This document shows, piece by piece, positions 43,764 to 52,668 of a stretch of DNA of 64,000 nucleotides. How positions within the stretch are numbered: the first letter of the stretch is position 1; the number at the start of each line of letters is the position of its first letter. The position numbers and the translations under genes were made by a program. The stretch spans positions 3,596,001-3,660,000 of the forward strand of contig NZ_JBJKFD010000001.1 of NCBI RefSeq assembly GCF_049723905.1. Direction: 5' to 3'. The notes under the pieces are model-generated. The model did no database searches, was not told the DNA's origin, and saw nothing but the letters and a program-made list of their open reading frames with translations. The stretch comes from G963665185 sp049723905 (GTDB lineage: Bacteria > Desulfobacterota > Desulfovibrionia > Desulfovibrionales > Desulfovibrionaceae).

Positions 43764-44588
43764 ATGACTATCGTCTATCCACCTTCTTTTGCGCCGGGGC
43801 TGGATATCCTCTCCTGCCGTGACGGCCACGGGTTCGACCCGCATCTGCACGAGGGCTACGTGCTCTGGCTCAATTCCGAGGCCGGGGAGCAGTTCAGCGT
43901 ACGGGGCCATTCCGATATTCTCCAGCCGGGCAGCATCAGCCTTATCGAACCGGGTGTCGTCCACTCCAACCAGCCCTGCGATCCGTCCCGTCGTCATTTG
44001 CGCAGTTTTTATTTTGGCAGCGAATTTCTGGACGCCCTGGCCGGGCGCATGGTGGAGGGCGACGGCCTGCCCCTGCTGCGCCCCGGAGTGTGCAGGGACG
44101 CGCGATTGACCGCGCGGCTCGAACGGCTGCACGAGCACCTTTTGCCGCAGCCGGGAGGTGTTCCGCCGGAAAGTGCCGAAGAGGATGTTCTGGCTGTTTT
44201 CGCTGAATTGTTCGCGCGCACGGCTGGGCTGTCCGTGCCCACCGAGCCCACGGCAAAGGACTGGCGTCTGCACCGGGTGGAAACATACCTGCGCGACACC
44301 CTGGACCGTCCGGTCCGACTGGCAGTTTTGGCCGAACTGGCCGGATGTACGGAATTTCATCTTATCCGCCTGTTCCGGCGGCACAAGGGCATGTCGCCCC
44401 ACGCCTATCATTTGCAGCTCCGCCTGGAGCATGCCCGCCATTTGCTGGAGCAGGGACACCCCATTTCCGTTGCGGCCCAGATGGCCGGGATGTGCGATCA
44501 GAGCCACCTTACCCGGGCATTTCACAGGCGCTACGGCCTTACACCCGGTGAATATGCAGCCCAACGTGGGAGCCGGGGCAAGGGGTGA
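43764..44588 (+). CDS. AraC-family transcriptional regulator
   Basis: A 274-residue regulator with an N-terminal cupin-like sensing domain (FDPHLHEGYVLWL, then LQPGSISLIEPGVVHSNQP) and two C-terminal helix-turn-helix motifs (VRLAVLAELAGCTEFHLIRL and the second around ISVAAQMAGMCDQSHLTRAF, ending RRYGLTPGEYAAQ). This is the layout of AraC regulators that sense a small molecule, often beside an exporter. Three direct repeats upstream may be its own binding sites. The next gene, csaA, begins 71 bases after its stop and could be co-transcribed. Confidence 0.85.
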   Translation: MTIVYPPSFAPGLDILSCRDGHGFDPHLHEGYVLWLNSEAGEQFSVRGHSDILQPGSISLIEPGVVHSNQPCDPSRRHLRSFYFGSEFLDALAGRMVEGDGLPLLRPGVCRDARLTARLERLHEHLLPQPGGVPPESAEEDVLAVFAELFARTAGLSVPTEPTAKDWRLHRVETYLRDTLDRPVRLAVLAELAGCTEFHLIRLFRRHKGMSPHAYHLQLRLEHARHLLEQGHPISVAAQMAGMCDQSHLTRAFHRRYGLTPGEYAAQRGSRGKG

Positions 44589-44659
44589 TGTCAATTTTAT
44601 TCAAGACGCTGGCGGAAGGCCGGGCTAACTGGACGGAAACAGAACGCAAGGAGAGGACT

Positions 44660-44998
44660 ATGGATACCATCACCTGGAATGAATTCGAAAAGGTCGAGCT
44701 GCGCGTGGGGCGGGTTGTTTCCGCCGAAGTGTTCAAGGAGGCGCGCAAGCCCGCCTATGTGCTGCATGTGGATTTTGGAGAAGAGATCGGTATTCGCAAA
44801 TCCAGCGCCCAGGTAGCCGCTCTGTACACCCCTGAAGATCTGGTCGGAAGGCTGGTGGTGGGGGTGGTGAATTTCCCGAAAAAGCAGATCGGCCCCTTGA
44901 TGTCGGAATGCCTGGTTACAGGCTTTGCAAACAAGGACGGGGATATTGTTCTGTGCACCCCGGAACAGGATGTGCCGTTGGGCGCGAAACTGTGCTGA
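44660..44998 (+). CDS. csaA: CsaA-like tRNA-binding protein
   Basis: A 112-residue OB-fold protein of the CsaA family: ELRVGRVVSAEVFKEARKPAYVL-like opening (VELRVGRVVSAEVFKEARKP), then DFGEEIGIRKSSAQVAALY and GVVNFPKKQIGPLMSECLV. These form the tRNA- or peptide-binding face also found in the C-terminal domain of methionyl-tRNA synthetase. CsaA is described as a chaperone-like protein linked with secretion. The ATG at 44660 has AAGGAGAGG upstream; an in-frame ATG 75 bases earlier overlaps the AraC stop and is less likely. Confidence 0.9.
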   Translation: MDTITWNEFEKVELRVGRVVSAEVFKEARKPAYVLHVDFGEEIGIRKSSAQVAALYTPEDLVGRLVVGVVNFPKKQIGPLMSECLVTGFANKDGDIVLCTPEQDVPLGAKLC

Positions 44999-45009
44999 CG
45001 TGAGCATTT

Positions 45010-45045
45010 CGGTCGTCCGCCTGTATTTGGTCTGGCGGACGACCG
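45010..45045 (+). terminator. Bidirectional hairpin between csaA and the sulfite reductase gene
   Basis: Perfect 12-bp stem CGGTCGTCCGCC/GGCGGACGACCG with a 12-base loop between two convergent genes. Confidence 0.65.
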
Positions 45046-45062
45046 GTTCAAGACATTGCGTT

Positions 45063-45716
45063 TTATTTCAAGGCGTCCAGCAGGGCGTCTTCACCCAGAC
45101 GGGCAATGGTGGCCCGGGTGCGTTCGCGCTTCTTGCCGTTTTCGCGGTAGAAAATCAGAGCCTTGCGTAGAAGCTCCAGAGCCTCTTCCGAAGACAGCCC
45201 TTTGCCCAGCACTACGCCGGGGCCCGCATTGCGTGTGGCTCCGCCGCCGAACATGACATCCCAGCCCTTGGGGCCGCCAAGCAGGCCGATATCCCGCACA
45301 TAGCTCATGGCACAGGCCGTTTTGCAGCCCGAGACGCCGCTCTTTACCTTGTAGGGATAGGGACCGTTTTCCTTGACCAGGGCCAGGATTTTTTTGCCTA
45401 TCTCGCGGGTTCTTTGCTGGCCCAGTTTGCATTGGGCGGCTCCGGGGCAGACCGAAACTCCGGGAGGGGCCTTTTCCACGGACACGCCCAGGGCGGCGGT
45501 AATTTCGTCCAGCTTGTCTGCGGGCACACCTTCTATGTTCATGCGCTGGCCGGTTGTGGAGCACAGGGAAGGTAGGTTGTATTTCGTCATGACGGCCGTG
45601 ATGTGTTGCAGGTCGGCCAGGTTGAGTTCGCCCTGGGTGAGGCCCAGGCGCAAAACGTATGTTCCGTCACGCCGTTCAATGGGCATGAGCAGAAGTTTGG
45701 AAGAATCAGTAGCCAT
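45063..45716 (-). CDS. Assimilatory-type small sulfite reductase
   Basis: A 217-residue siroheme/[4Fe-4S] protein of the size of the low-spin assimilatory-type sulfite reductase of Desulfovibrio vulgaris, about half a normal sulfite reductase. The cluster cysteines follow the family pattern: Cys90 and Cys96 (VCPGAAQC), then Cys131 and Cys135 (GCKTAC). An N-terminal ferredoxin-like half domain (YVLRLGLTQGELNLADLQHI) precedes the siroheme region with TGQRMNIEG. It can reduce sulfite in vitro in relatives, but its cellular role is unsettled. GAGGAG lies 8 bases before the ATG. It is separated from the upstream siderophore-type operon by a terminator. Confidence 0.88.
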   Translation of the reverse strand: MATDSSKLLLMPIERRDGTYVLRLGLTQGELNLADLQHITAVMTKYNLPSLCSTTGQRMNIEGVPADKLDEITAALGVSVEKAPPGVSVCPGAAQCKLGQQRTREIGKKILALVKENGPYPYKVKSGVSGCKTACAMSYVRDIGLLGGPKGWDVMFGGGATRNAGPGVVLGKGLSSEEALELLRKALIFYRENGKKRERTRATIARLGEDALLDALK

Positions 45717-45905
45717 ATGGATACTCCTCGGAGGCGGGCTCCGAATTGGGGGTAGTAAAGAGAGATGAGCAGACGGTCGGCGAATGCCGCAGATTGATTA
45801 CAAAATTTAATCAGACTGGCAGCTCAAAACGTGCGAGAGAAGAAGTGCCAGCGGACTGGAAAAAAGTCCAGCGTGTCTGAGGGGTTTTGAGGGGGGGATA
45901 CGAAA

Positions 45906-45949
45906 ACAGGCCGGGACGGACGCGCAACAACGTGTCTGCCCCGGCCTGT
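45906..45949 (-). terminator. Terminator of the siderophore-transport operon
   Basis: ACAGGCCGGG (45906-45915) pairs with CCCGGCCTGT (45940-45949); on the minus strand a short T run follows. It lies 44 bases after the PP-loop gene. Confidence 0.7.
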
Positions 45950-45992
45950 ATGTTTGGGAAGGGTTTTGCTCAATTGGGAGTATGCAGTCAGG

Positions 45993-47056
45993 CTACCTGA
46001 CCTGTCGGGCCAGTTCTTCCAAAGATTCCTCAATGCCCAGCTCTTGGAGGAGTTCCTCGTAGAATTGGGGTGGTTCTTCCAGGTTGGCGTAGTATTTTTC
46101 CAGGGCGTCTTTGTCCAGGTCGCCTGCGCGCACCTGGGCCGAGAACTCGTGGTCCATGTAGCTGGACACGTTGTTGATTCGGGCAAGTGCGGCCATGAGC
46201 TTGAGCAGGCGGCAGCCCGAGGCGATATAGTGTTTGGGAACAAAGCTGGTGATGGGCTTCCAGTCCAGTTCCCGCCGGGCCACCTCCATGATGTGCCGGG
46301 GCTGGTAGGGCAGATACAAAAAAGGATACTCGATGGAGCAACCCGGCGCGGTATCGGCGGTAAACTTCGGCAAAAGGTGGCTGTCCGGATGTTCTGCCGC
46401 CTTTTTTTCAGCCTGGTCAAAGAGGTAGCCGATACGCCCCTGGATGGCCTCCTGTTGGCGGATGCGCAGTTCGTCGGTCTCTATGGCTTTGGTTTTGCCC
46501 ATGCCGGAAAGCTGCTCCGGGTTGTAGCCCACAAAGACCGCAGGAATTTCCAGGCCGAGCGCGATTTCCACGGCCGTGTCCAGCAGGTATTTGCCGCAGT
46601 ACAGGCATATCTGGCCGAATCCCTTGTCCATGAGGCCGGGGCTGGTGACCAGAAAACGGTACAGGGCGTTGCGCTCTTGCGGACGGGCCCGGAAGAGCAT
46701 GTGGGGCATGTCCAGCCTGCGGGCGATGTCCGCCGCATTCTCGAAGGTATCCGCATATTCAAAGCCGTTGTCTATGGTCAGTCCCAATACGTTGAGGCCC
46801 ATCTCCTTTTTCAGCAGGTGGGCCAGGAAGGCGCTGTCCTTGCCACCGCTCATCATCACCAGGGCTTCGTATCTATCGCCGGTTTTAAGGGCATCCACCC
46901 GTTGCGCGAACTCGGCGCGCAGACCGCCCCAGTCGCGCTGTACCGGTTTGTGGTTGCGGCACAAGGGGCACAGTCCGTTTTCGTCCAGAGTCAGGCGTGG
47001 GTCGCGTCCTCCTGCAGCATGCATTTGTTGCAGCGGCGCGAGGTGTATTCGTACAT
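45993..47056 (-). CDS. PP-loop ATP pyrophosphatase-like enzyme, start region frameshifted
   Basis: A protein of about 354 residues when repaired. The main frame holds a zinc-ribbon half (CPLCRNH), the PP-loop VMMSGGKDSAFLA that binds ATP in the adenylating N-type hydrolase superfamily (TtcA, ThiI, sugar amidotransferases), LTIDNGFEYADTF, and a third pair CLYCGKYL. The natural start is an ATG at 47056 with AAGGAG 7 bases upstream, overlapping the AraC stop (TGATG). From it one reads MYEYTSRRCNKCMLQEDATH, the missing CxxC half of the ribbon, then an immediate TGA at 46991-46993. Reading back one base before that stop joins RLTLDENGLCPLC exactly. So one base is missing by mutation or sequencing error. 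The substrate is unknown. Confidence 0.7.
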
Positions 47057-47487
47057 CAGCAATGCTCCTTGGGGCGTGCGGTGGTTGGTTGGGCTGGCCG
47101 TTTTCGGCGGAGTTCGGCAAGAAAAACGCGCGGGCAGATGCCGAAATGCAGGCTGAAGGCCCGGCTGAACGAGGGCAAACTTTCATACCCCACGCTGAAG
47201 GCCGTGTCCGTCACATTGGCCCGGTTTTCGGCCAGCAGGCGGCGGGCTTCCTCCAGGCGCAGGCGGCGCAGATAGCCGTAGGCGGTGGTGCCGAACAGGC
47301 GATGGAACCATTTGTTCAGCAGGGGGTGGGACAGCCCCACCTGCCTGGAAAGTTCCTGCAGGCAGGGCGGGGAGGCCAGGTTGTCCCTGAGTATGCAGGC
47401 GGCCTTGCGCACCGCCGCAGCCTGGAACGTGCGCAGAGGGTCTGCGTCCGGCGGTTGAGGGCGGGGCGCGGGGAAATCCGTTTGCAT
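47056..47487 (-). CDS. AraC-type DNA-binding protein, short form
   Basis: A 143-residue protein that is essentially only the AraC double helix-turn-helix: the first unit is SPPCLQELSRQVGLSHPLLN, the second ANVTDTAFSVGYESLPSFSRAF-like (VTDTAFSVGYESLPSFSRAF), ending HFGICPRVFL. The N-terminal ligand domain is absent. The ATG at 47487 (GGAG 6 bases before) follows the ABC-transporter stop by 2 bases; an ATG 21 bases earlier overlaps that gene. It is translationally coupled to the PP-loop gene. It probably regulates this operon in response to a partner or by its own level. Confidence 0.85.
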   Translation of the reverse strand: MQTDFPAPRPQPPDADPLRTFQAAAVRKAACILRDNLASPPCLQELSRQVGLSHPLLNKWFHRLFGTTAYGYLRRLRLEEARRLLAENRANVTDTAFSVGYESLPSFSRAFSLHFGICPRVFLAELRRKRPAQPTTARPKEHC

Positions 47488-47489
47488 GG

Positions 47490-49217
47490 CTATCTCCGTA
47501 TTTTCCATCCCTTGGCGCGTTGCTGCAGGTTCCAGAAGGTGGCGAACCGCCCCTGTTGTTCCATCAGCTGGTCAAAGTCGCCCTGCTCGGCAATGGCCCC
47601 GTTTTCCACAAAAAGAATCCGGTCCGCATGGCGGATGGTGGAGAGCTTGTGGGCAATGACGAAGAGGGTCTTGGAGGCAGTCAGGGCGGCAAAGGCCTCT
47701 TGCAGCAGCCCTTCGTTTTCCGGGTCCAGCGAGGCCGTGGCCTCGTCCAGAATAACGATGGGCGCGTCCTTGAGAATGGCCCGGGCAACGGCAATGCGTT
47801 TTTTCTCGCCCCCGGAAAGGGTGGCCCCGCCTTCGCCAAGCACGGTCTGGTAGCCGCGGGGCAGGCGCATGATGAAGTCGTGGCAACGGGCCGATTTGGC
47901 CGCCGCAATCACGGCTTCCTCGGGTGCTGACGGATCGCCGAAGCGGATGTTGTTCAGGATGGTGTCGTGAAAGAGATGGGCGTCCTGCATGACCATGGAA
48001 ATCCGTTCCAGCAGGGCTTCCGGATCCACGTCGCGGACGTCGTGCCCGCCCACCAGCACCCGCCCCGAGTCTGCATCCCAGAAGCGGGAAATCAGGTTGG
48101 CTATGGTGGTCTTGCCCGCGCCGGACGGTCCCACCAGGGCGGTCATGCTGCGCGCCGGGGCCTCGAAGCTGACGCCCTGGATCACCTCGCGGTCGCCGTA
48201 TCCGAAGTGGACGTTTTCCAGCCGCACTCCCAAATCAGCATCCGGCAGTTCGGCAATGCTTCCCTTTTGCGGCGCCATGCGCAAAATGTCCCGGATGTTT
48301 TCCGCGGAGTTGGCAAGGTGGCGCACCATGGAAAAGTACGGGGCAATGCCCATGACCGGCTGGTAGAATTTGAGGCTCATGATCATGAACAACAGCAGAA
48401 CGGGCAGGCTCACTTGGCCGTCACGCAGCATGTCGGTTCCGAAAAGGATGAGCAGCACAAAGCCGAGGGCCGCGATGCAGGCGTAGATTTGCGAGACCGG
48501 TTCGATGTGTGCTTCCAGTGAGATGCAGCGGTCGCGCAGGGTGCAGAGCGATCCGTCCAGCCGGGAAAAGGATGTCCCGGTAAGGTTGAAGGATTTTATG
48601 GTGCGGATGCCCCGGATGTATTCCAGCACCCGCGAGGCCGCGTCGCGCCGGGAATCCAGCATTGCCACGCTCTTTTTTTCCAGAGCCCGGCGGGAGGCGT
48701 ACAGGAAGTACAGGGCCGGTGGCACGGTGATGACCAGCAGCACGGTCAGGCGCAGGTTGATGAAGGCCAGAAAGACCGCCACGATGAGCGGCAGGGCAAT
48801 GCAGATGACGAACTTGTTGTACATGTTGGAGGCGGCCAGCTCCACGTTGTAGACGTCCAGCAGCAGGGTTTCGGCCCTGTGGCCTGTTTCCCCGGAGGTG
48901 AGAAAGCCCAGGGGCAGCCTGCGCAGGTGCTCGCCCAGGCGCAACCGGAGTTGCGCGCCCGTGGAATAGGCGAACAGGCAGGAGGCAACCACGGAACGGA
49001 CCGCGCACCAGGCCTGTGCGCCGAACAGCAGAATCATGAGGCCGATGTAGGGCAGCATGTCAAGCAATCCGGCCCGGTTTTCCAAAACCGCCGCAATGAC
49101 CATGTAGAGCAGGAAGAGCGGGGCTCCGGCCAGCATTGCCTCCACAACCGCGAAAACGGTCGCCTTGTGGAACGAGCCGATGTCGTCCCTATTGAATTCC
49201 TTAAGCAGACTGCGCAT
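47490..49217 (-). CDS. ABC transporter, fused permease-ATPase (YbtQ-like)
   Basis: A 575-residue half-transporter with six membrane helices and a C-terminal ATPase. The nucleotide-binding domain has Walker A GPSGAGKTT, signature LSGGEKKRIAVARAI and Walker B IVILDEATASLDPENE. The exporter-type fold with a tandem partner upstream and a TonB receptor in the same island parallels YbtP/YbtQ and IrtA/IrtB, exporter-shaped proteins that import ferric siderophores. The ATG at 49217 (GGGGAGG 6 bases before) overlaps the first transporter gene by 17 bases. Export rather than import cannot be excluded from sequence. Confidence 0.88.
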   Translation of the reverse strand: MRSLLKEFNRDDIGSFHKATVFAVVEAMLAGAPLFLLYMVIAAVLENRAGLLDMLPYIGLMILLFGAQAWCAVRSVVASCLFAYSTGAQLRLRLGEHLRRLPLGFLTSGETGHRAETLLLDVYNVELAASNMYNKFVICIALPLIVAVFLAFINLRLTVLLVITVPPALYFLYASRRALEKKSVAMLDSRRDAASRVLEYIRGIRTIKSFNLTGTSFSRLDGSLCTLRDRCISLEAHIEPVSQIYACIAALGFVLLILFGTDMLRDGQVSLPVLLLFMIMSLKFYQPVMGIAPYFSMVRHLANSAENIRDILRMAPQKGSIAELPDADLGVRLENVHFGYGDREVIQGVSFEAPARSMTALVGPSGAGKTTIANLISRFWDADSGRVLVGGHDVRDVDPEALLERISMVMQDAHLFHDTILNNIRFGDPSAPEEAVIAAAKSARCHDFIMRLPRGYQTVLGEGGATLSGGEKKRIAVARAILKDAPIVILDEATASLDPENEGLLQEAFAALTASKTLFVIAHKLSTIRHADRILFVENGAIAEQGDFDQLMEQQGRFATFWNLQQRAKGWKIRR

Positions 49218-51114
49218 TGCAAACCTCCCCTGTGCCAAGGTCCTGTGCGTTGGCGTCCTGTGCGTTGGCATCATGTTCCGGGATCGTGTTCCGTGCCGCC
49301 AGGCTCCAGCCGGAGGCCTGGGTCTGGACGTCCCACATCCGCTGGTAGAGCGGGCAGTTTTCCAGAAGTTCCTGGTGCGAGCCGGTTCCGGCAATGAAGC
49401 TGCCTTGGGTTGTTTGGGGCGCGTCGGAGCCTTGCGCGGTGCGGTCGAACACCACCAGGGCGTCGGCTTCGGTCAGGGCCTGGAGCCGGTGACCGATGAC
49501 GATGACCGTCTTGCCCTGGAGCAGTTCGCCCACGGCTTCCTGAAGCAGGGCCTCGTTTTCCGGGTCGGCATAGGCCGTGGCTTCATCCAGAATAACGATG
49601 GGGGTGTCGCGCAGTACGGCGCGGGCAATGGAGATCCGTTGCCGCTCCCCGCCGCTGAGGGGCACGCCGCCGTCGCCGACCACGGTGTCGTAGCCGTCGG
49701 GCAGGCGCATGATGAAGTCGTGCGCCCTGGCCTTGCGGGCTGCATCCATTATCTGTTCCCGGCTGGCTTCGGAGCGGCCCGCCCGGATGTTTTCCAGCAC
49801 GCTGTCCGTAAACAGAAACGTGTCCTGAAAAACAAAGGAAACCATATCCATGAGCTTTTCCGGGGCAATGTCACGCACGTCCACGCCGCCGATGCGTATG
49901 GCGCCCTGCTGCACGTCCTGATAGCGCGAGGCCAGCGTTGCCAGGGTGGTCTTGCCCGTGCCGGACGGGCCGACAAAGGCGGTCAGGGTCTTGGCGGGCA
50001 GGCGCAGGCTCAGGTTGCTGAACAGCGGGGAGGTTGCGTCATAGGCAAAGGTGACACCATCGAACTCGATATCGAAGGTCTGGGGAACGCTCGGCTGGTC
50101 GGGGTGCGAAAGGACGGGCGTCTGCATGACTTCTTCGATGCGCTGGACGCCCAGGCTGATTTCCTGGAGCTTTCCGGCAAAGCGAAGCAGCCGGTCCAGC
50201 GGCACGGCGTAGCCCACCGTGAGCATGAGGAACAGAATCAGATCGGCAACCGTGAGGCTGTGGCGGGAGAGCTGCACCAGGGCGGGCGGCAGCACAAACA
50301 GAATGCCAGCGCCCAGCATGGTTCCGAACAGGGCGTAATACTTGCCGGAAATGCGCGACCAGTCCGAGACCACATGTTCGAAGCGGCGCACCGAGTCGCG
50401 AAAGCGGGTGAACGACTGCACGGTCTGGTTGAAGGCTTTGATGTCCATGATGCCTTGCACGTATTCCACGATGGTGCTGTTCATGGTGGACATGCTGTTG
50501 TGGAAATCGTTCATGCGTCCGGCGCTTTCCCGGAACATGAGCACCTGGCAGAGCACGGCCAGCACCAGGGGGATGAGGGCGGCCAGGGCCAGGGGCCAGT
50601 CCAGCCAGAAGAAAAGTCCCAGGGTGAGCAGCGGGGTGGCGGCCGCCGCGCACAGGTCGGGAATGTGGTGGCAAAGCAGGGTTTCGATGCGCTCCACGTC
50701 CTCTATCATCACTTTTTGCAGGTTGCCGGAGGTGCGCTGCGAAAAGAACAGCATGGGGAGGCGCCCCATGTGTTGGGCGATGTTGCGGCGGATTTCGCAC
50801 AAGGTGCCGTATCCGGCACGGTGGGCCAGGGTTCCGGCCCGCCAGCGGGCAAAGGCCCGTCCGGCAACCGCAGCCAGGGCCAGCAGCGCCAGGGGCCACA
50901 CCGAGGCCACGTCCGAGGGAGGCGTGGCACCGGAAGGATGCGTATTTGAGGAGCCCATGGAGCCCATGGAGCCCATGCAGGCCAGGACCACCAGGTACAT
51001 TATATAGTATGTGGCCAGGTCCAGAAGGGAATCCAGTATGGAAAACGCCCCGGCCCATGCCAGGGTTCTTTTGTGCGGGCCTGCGAGCTGGAGGATACTT
51101 CCTAAACCGCTCAT
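49201..51114 (-). CDS. ABC transporter, fused permease-ATPase (YbtP-like)
   Basis: A 637-residue half-transporter that would form a heterodimer with the next gene product. Six membrane helices span about residues 20-300; the ATPase domain has Walker A GPSGTGKTT, signature LSGGERQRISIARAV and Walker B IVILDEATAYADPENE. Two coding microsatellites stand out: GSMGSMGSS in a periplasmic loop near residue 48, encoded by three near-identical 9-base units, and DANAQDANAQD near the C-terminus, encoded by 15-base units. It overlaps the second transporter gene by 17 bases and follows the DUF1302-like gene by 49. Confidence 0.88.
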   Translation of the reverse strand: MSGLGSILQLAGPHKRTLAWAGAFSILDSLLDLATYYIMYLVVLACMGSMGSMGSSNTHPSGATPPSDVASVWPLALLALAAVAGRAFARWRAGTLAHRAGYGTLCEIRRNIAQHMGRLPMLFFSQRTSGNLQKVMIEDVERIETLLCHHIPDLCAAAATPLLTLGLFFWLDWPLALAALIPLVLAVLCQVLMFRESAGRMNDFHNSMSTMNSTIVEYVQGIMDIKAFNQTVQSFTRFRDSVRRFEHVVSDWSRISGKYYALFGTMLGAGILFVLPPALVQLSRHSLTVADLILFLMLTVGYAVPLDRLLRFAGKLQEISLGVQRIEEVMQTPVLSHPDQPSVPQTFDIEFDGVTFAYDATSPLFSNLSLRLPAKTLTAFVGPSGTGKTTLATLASRYQDVQQGAIRIGGVDVRDIAPEKLMDMVSFVFQDTFLFTDSVLENIRAGRSEASREQIMDAARKARAHDFIMRLPDGYDTVVGDGGVPLSGGERQRISIARAVLRDTPIVILDEATAYADPENEALLQEAVGELLQGKTVIVIGHRLQALTEADALVVFDRTAQGSDAPQTTQGSFIAGTGSHQELLENCPLYQRMWDVQTQASGWSLAARNTIPEHDANAQDANAQDLGTGEVCNAQSA

Positions 51115-51163
51115 ACGGTCGCTCCTTGGTTTTGAGTTGTCCGAACTCCGGCCAGGGCCGGAT

Positions 51164-52525
51164 TCAGAAGGAGTATTTGACCTTGCAGTAGATCATGTCG
51201 TTGTCGCGGAACTGGCCCAGAACCGAGTCCGCATCCCCTTCCCAGAGGATGACTCCGCCGGTCAGTTCCCAATGGTCGTCCACTTCGTATTGAACGTAGG
51301 CTTCCGTGGACAGGCCTCCGCCGTTGAAATAGACGGTTCCCTGCACGCCCGTTTCCAGGGCCGTGTCCAGAAATTTGTCGCTTACCTTGAAGGTCATGCC
51401 GTCGGAAAAGTCGCGGCAGGCCGCCCCGGAATCCGATCCCGGAAGAAGTTCCACAAAATACTGGCCGTTCAGGTAGAGGTTGCTGAAAAAGGTCCAGTCC
51501 AGGCCGACCACGGCCTGGACGAAATCCGCCTTTACCAGGCCGTCTCCTCCTGCTTCGTATTCCGCGGTGTTGTGCGGCGCGGCGGGAAAGACCGTATCCG
51601 GCTTGTAGGCCACTTCGCCGCGCACCGTGCCGCTGGAAAGTCCTTTGGCGAAGTTGAACCCGTAGGCCGTAAAGTGCGGATGCAGCGCCTTGTAGGTGAT
51701 GATTCCTTCGGTCTGCTCCCGGGAATAGACCGCGTCGTTGGCGTACCCCTCGTAATAAAGCAGGGAGAGGTCCCAGCCAGAGGCCGTGACCGTGGCCCGC
51801 AGGCCGTATTCCTGGCCGTCGGGCGTGTTTTCGTCCTCCAGTTCGGCCTGTCCGTTGTCCACAGCCTGGCGAATGGCCCGTACTCCCGCAGGTTCCCATG
51901 GGCTGTCCGTGAGTGGCGGCTTGTTGACCTCGGCCATGGGCAGGAACACGCCCTCCAGGGTAATGCCCGGCCGCTGCACCACGGCCTGCAGCAGCGGCAC
52001 CGACCTGCGCCGCAGGCTGCGGGCGTTGGCCACGGGGTCGCGCTGATCCACAGGGTTGAACAGGTCCATGGGGTTGATGCCGTCGCCCGTGCCCCAGCGC
52101 ACCACCTGCTGTCCGGCCACAAGGTCCAGGTAGGAGGTGTCCAGGGACAGGTAGAGCTTGTCCACGCGGGTGTGGGTCTGCTCCTCCTGCTGGTCGCTCC
52201 ATTGGGCCACGGCCGGGTCGAAGTCCGCGTCGGCCGATCCGAAAACCAGCAAAGAATGCATCTCCGCGGAGGTTTCCAGGTGCAACCGCTGGCGAAAGGA
52301 GAGGACTTCGCCCCGGTCCACTCCCACCTGGGTTCGGGACTCGGCATAGCCGCCGAAATACAGGTCGTAGGCTGATTCCTTTTCGTCGGGCATGGCCTCG
52401 GTCAGGTCGAAGTCCATGCCGTCCATATCGAGCGGAACGTCTTCCGCCATGGCCCGCGGCAATGGAGCGAAAAAACAAAGCAACAGCGCCAGGCCTGCAA
52501 GCCAGGCCGCAAAATATCGGGGCAT
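51164..52525 (-). CDS. DUF1302-like outer-membrane barrel protein
   Basis: A 453-residue exported protein. After a signal peptide (FAAWLAGLALLLCFFAPLPRAMA) it has an acidic segment and a long barrel with FGGYAESRTQVGV, the conserved LYLSLDTSYLDLVAGQQVVRWGTGDGINPMDLFNP and a C-terminal strand YCKVKYSF ending in Phe. WG-x-G-D and N-P-x-D are hallmarks of the DUF1302 family, which is usually encoded with an RND (MMPL) exporter and a LolA-like protein; both are in this island. GGAGAG lies 5 bases before the ATG. A role in outer-membrane passage or lipid handling is inferred from that association. Confidence 0.8.
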   Translation of the reverse strand: MPRYFAAWLAGLALLLCFFAPLPRAMAEDVPLDMDGMDFDLTEAMPDEKESAYDLYFGGYAESRTQVGVDRGEVLSFRQRLHLETSAEMHSLLVFGSADADFDPAVAQWSDQQEEQTHTRVDKLYLSLDTSYLDLVAGQQVVRWGTGDGINPMDLFNPVDQRDPVANARSLRRRSVPLLQAVVQRPGITLEGVFLPMAEVNKPPLTDSPWEPAGVRAIRQAVDNGQAELEDENTPDGQEYGLRATVTASGWDLSLLYYEGYANDAVYSREQTEGIITYKALHPHFTAYGFNFAKGLSSGTVRGEVAYKPDTVFPAAPHNTAEYEAGGDGLVKADFVQAVVGLDWTFFSNLYLNGQYFVELLPGSDSGAACRDFSDGMTFKVSDKFLDTALETGVQGTVYFNGGGLSTEAYVQYEVDDHWELTGGVILWEGDADSVLGQFRDNDMIYCKVKYSF

Positions 52526-52668
52526 GGAGTCTCTCCGGTCAGGGCCGAGGGCCGGTGGATGTCATTTGCTGTGGCATTGGGGCCCGTTTGTTTCGGCAGT
52601 GGCCCGAATTGGCGCGATCATCATTTTTTCCGTATCTGCGCATCACATCTTTTTCTTTTTGGCGGGGC

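Noticed and set aside
46986..47000. Programmed -1 frameshift in the PP-loop gene
   Set aside because: No slippery heptamer or downstream pseudoknot is evident, so a plain one-base lesion or sequencing error is more likely; not asserted as recoding.
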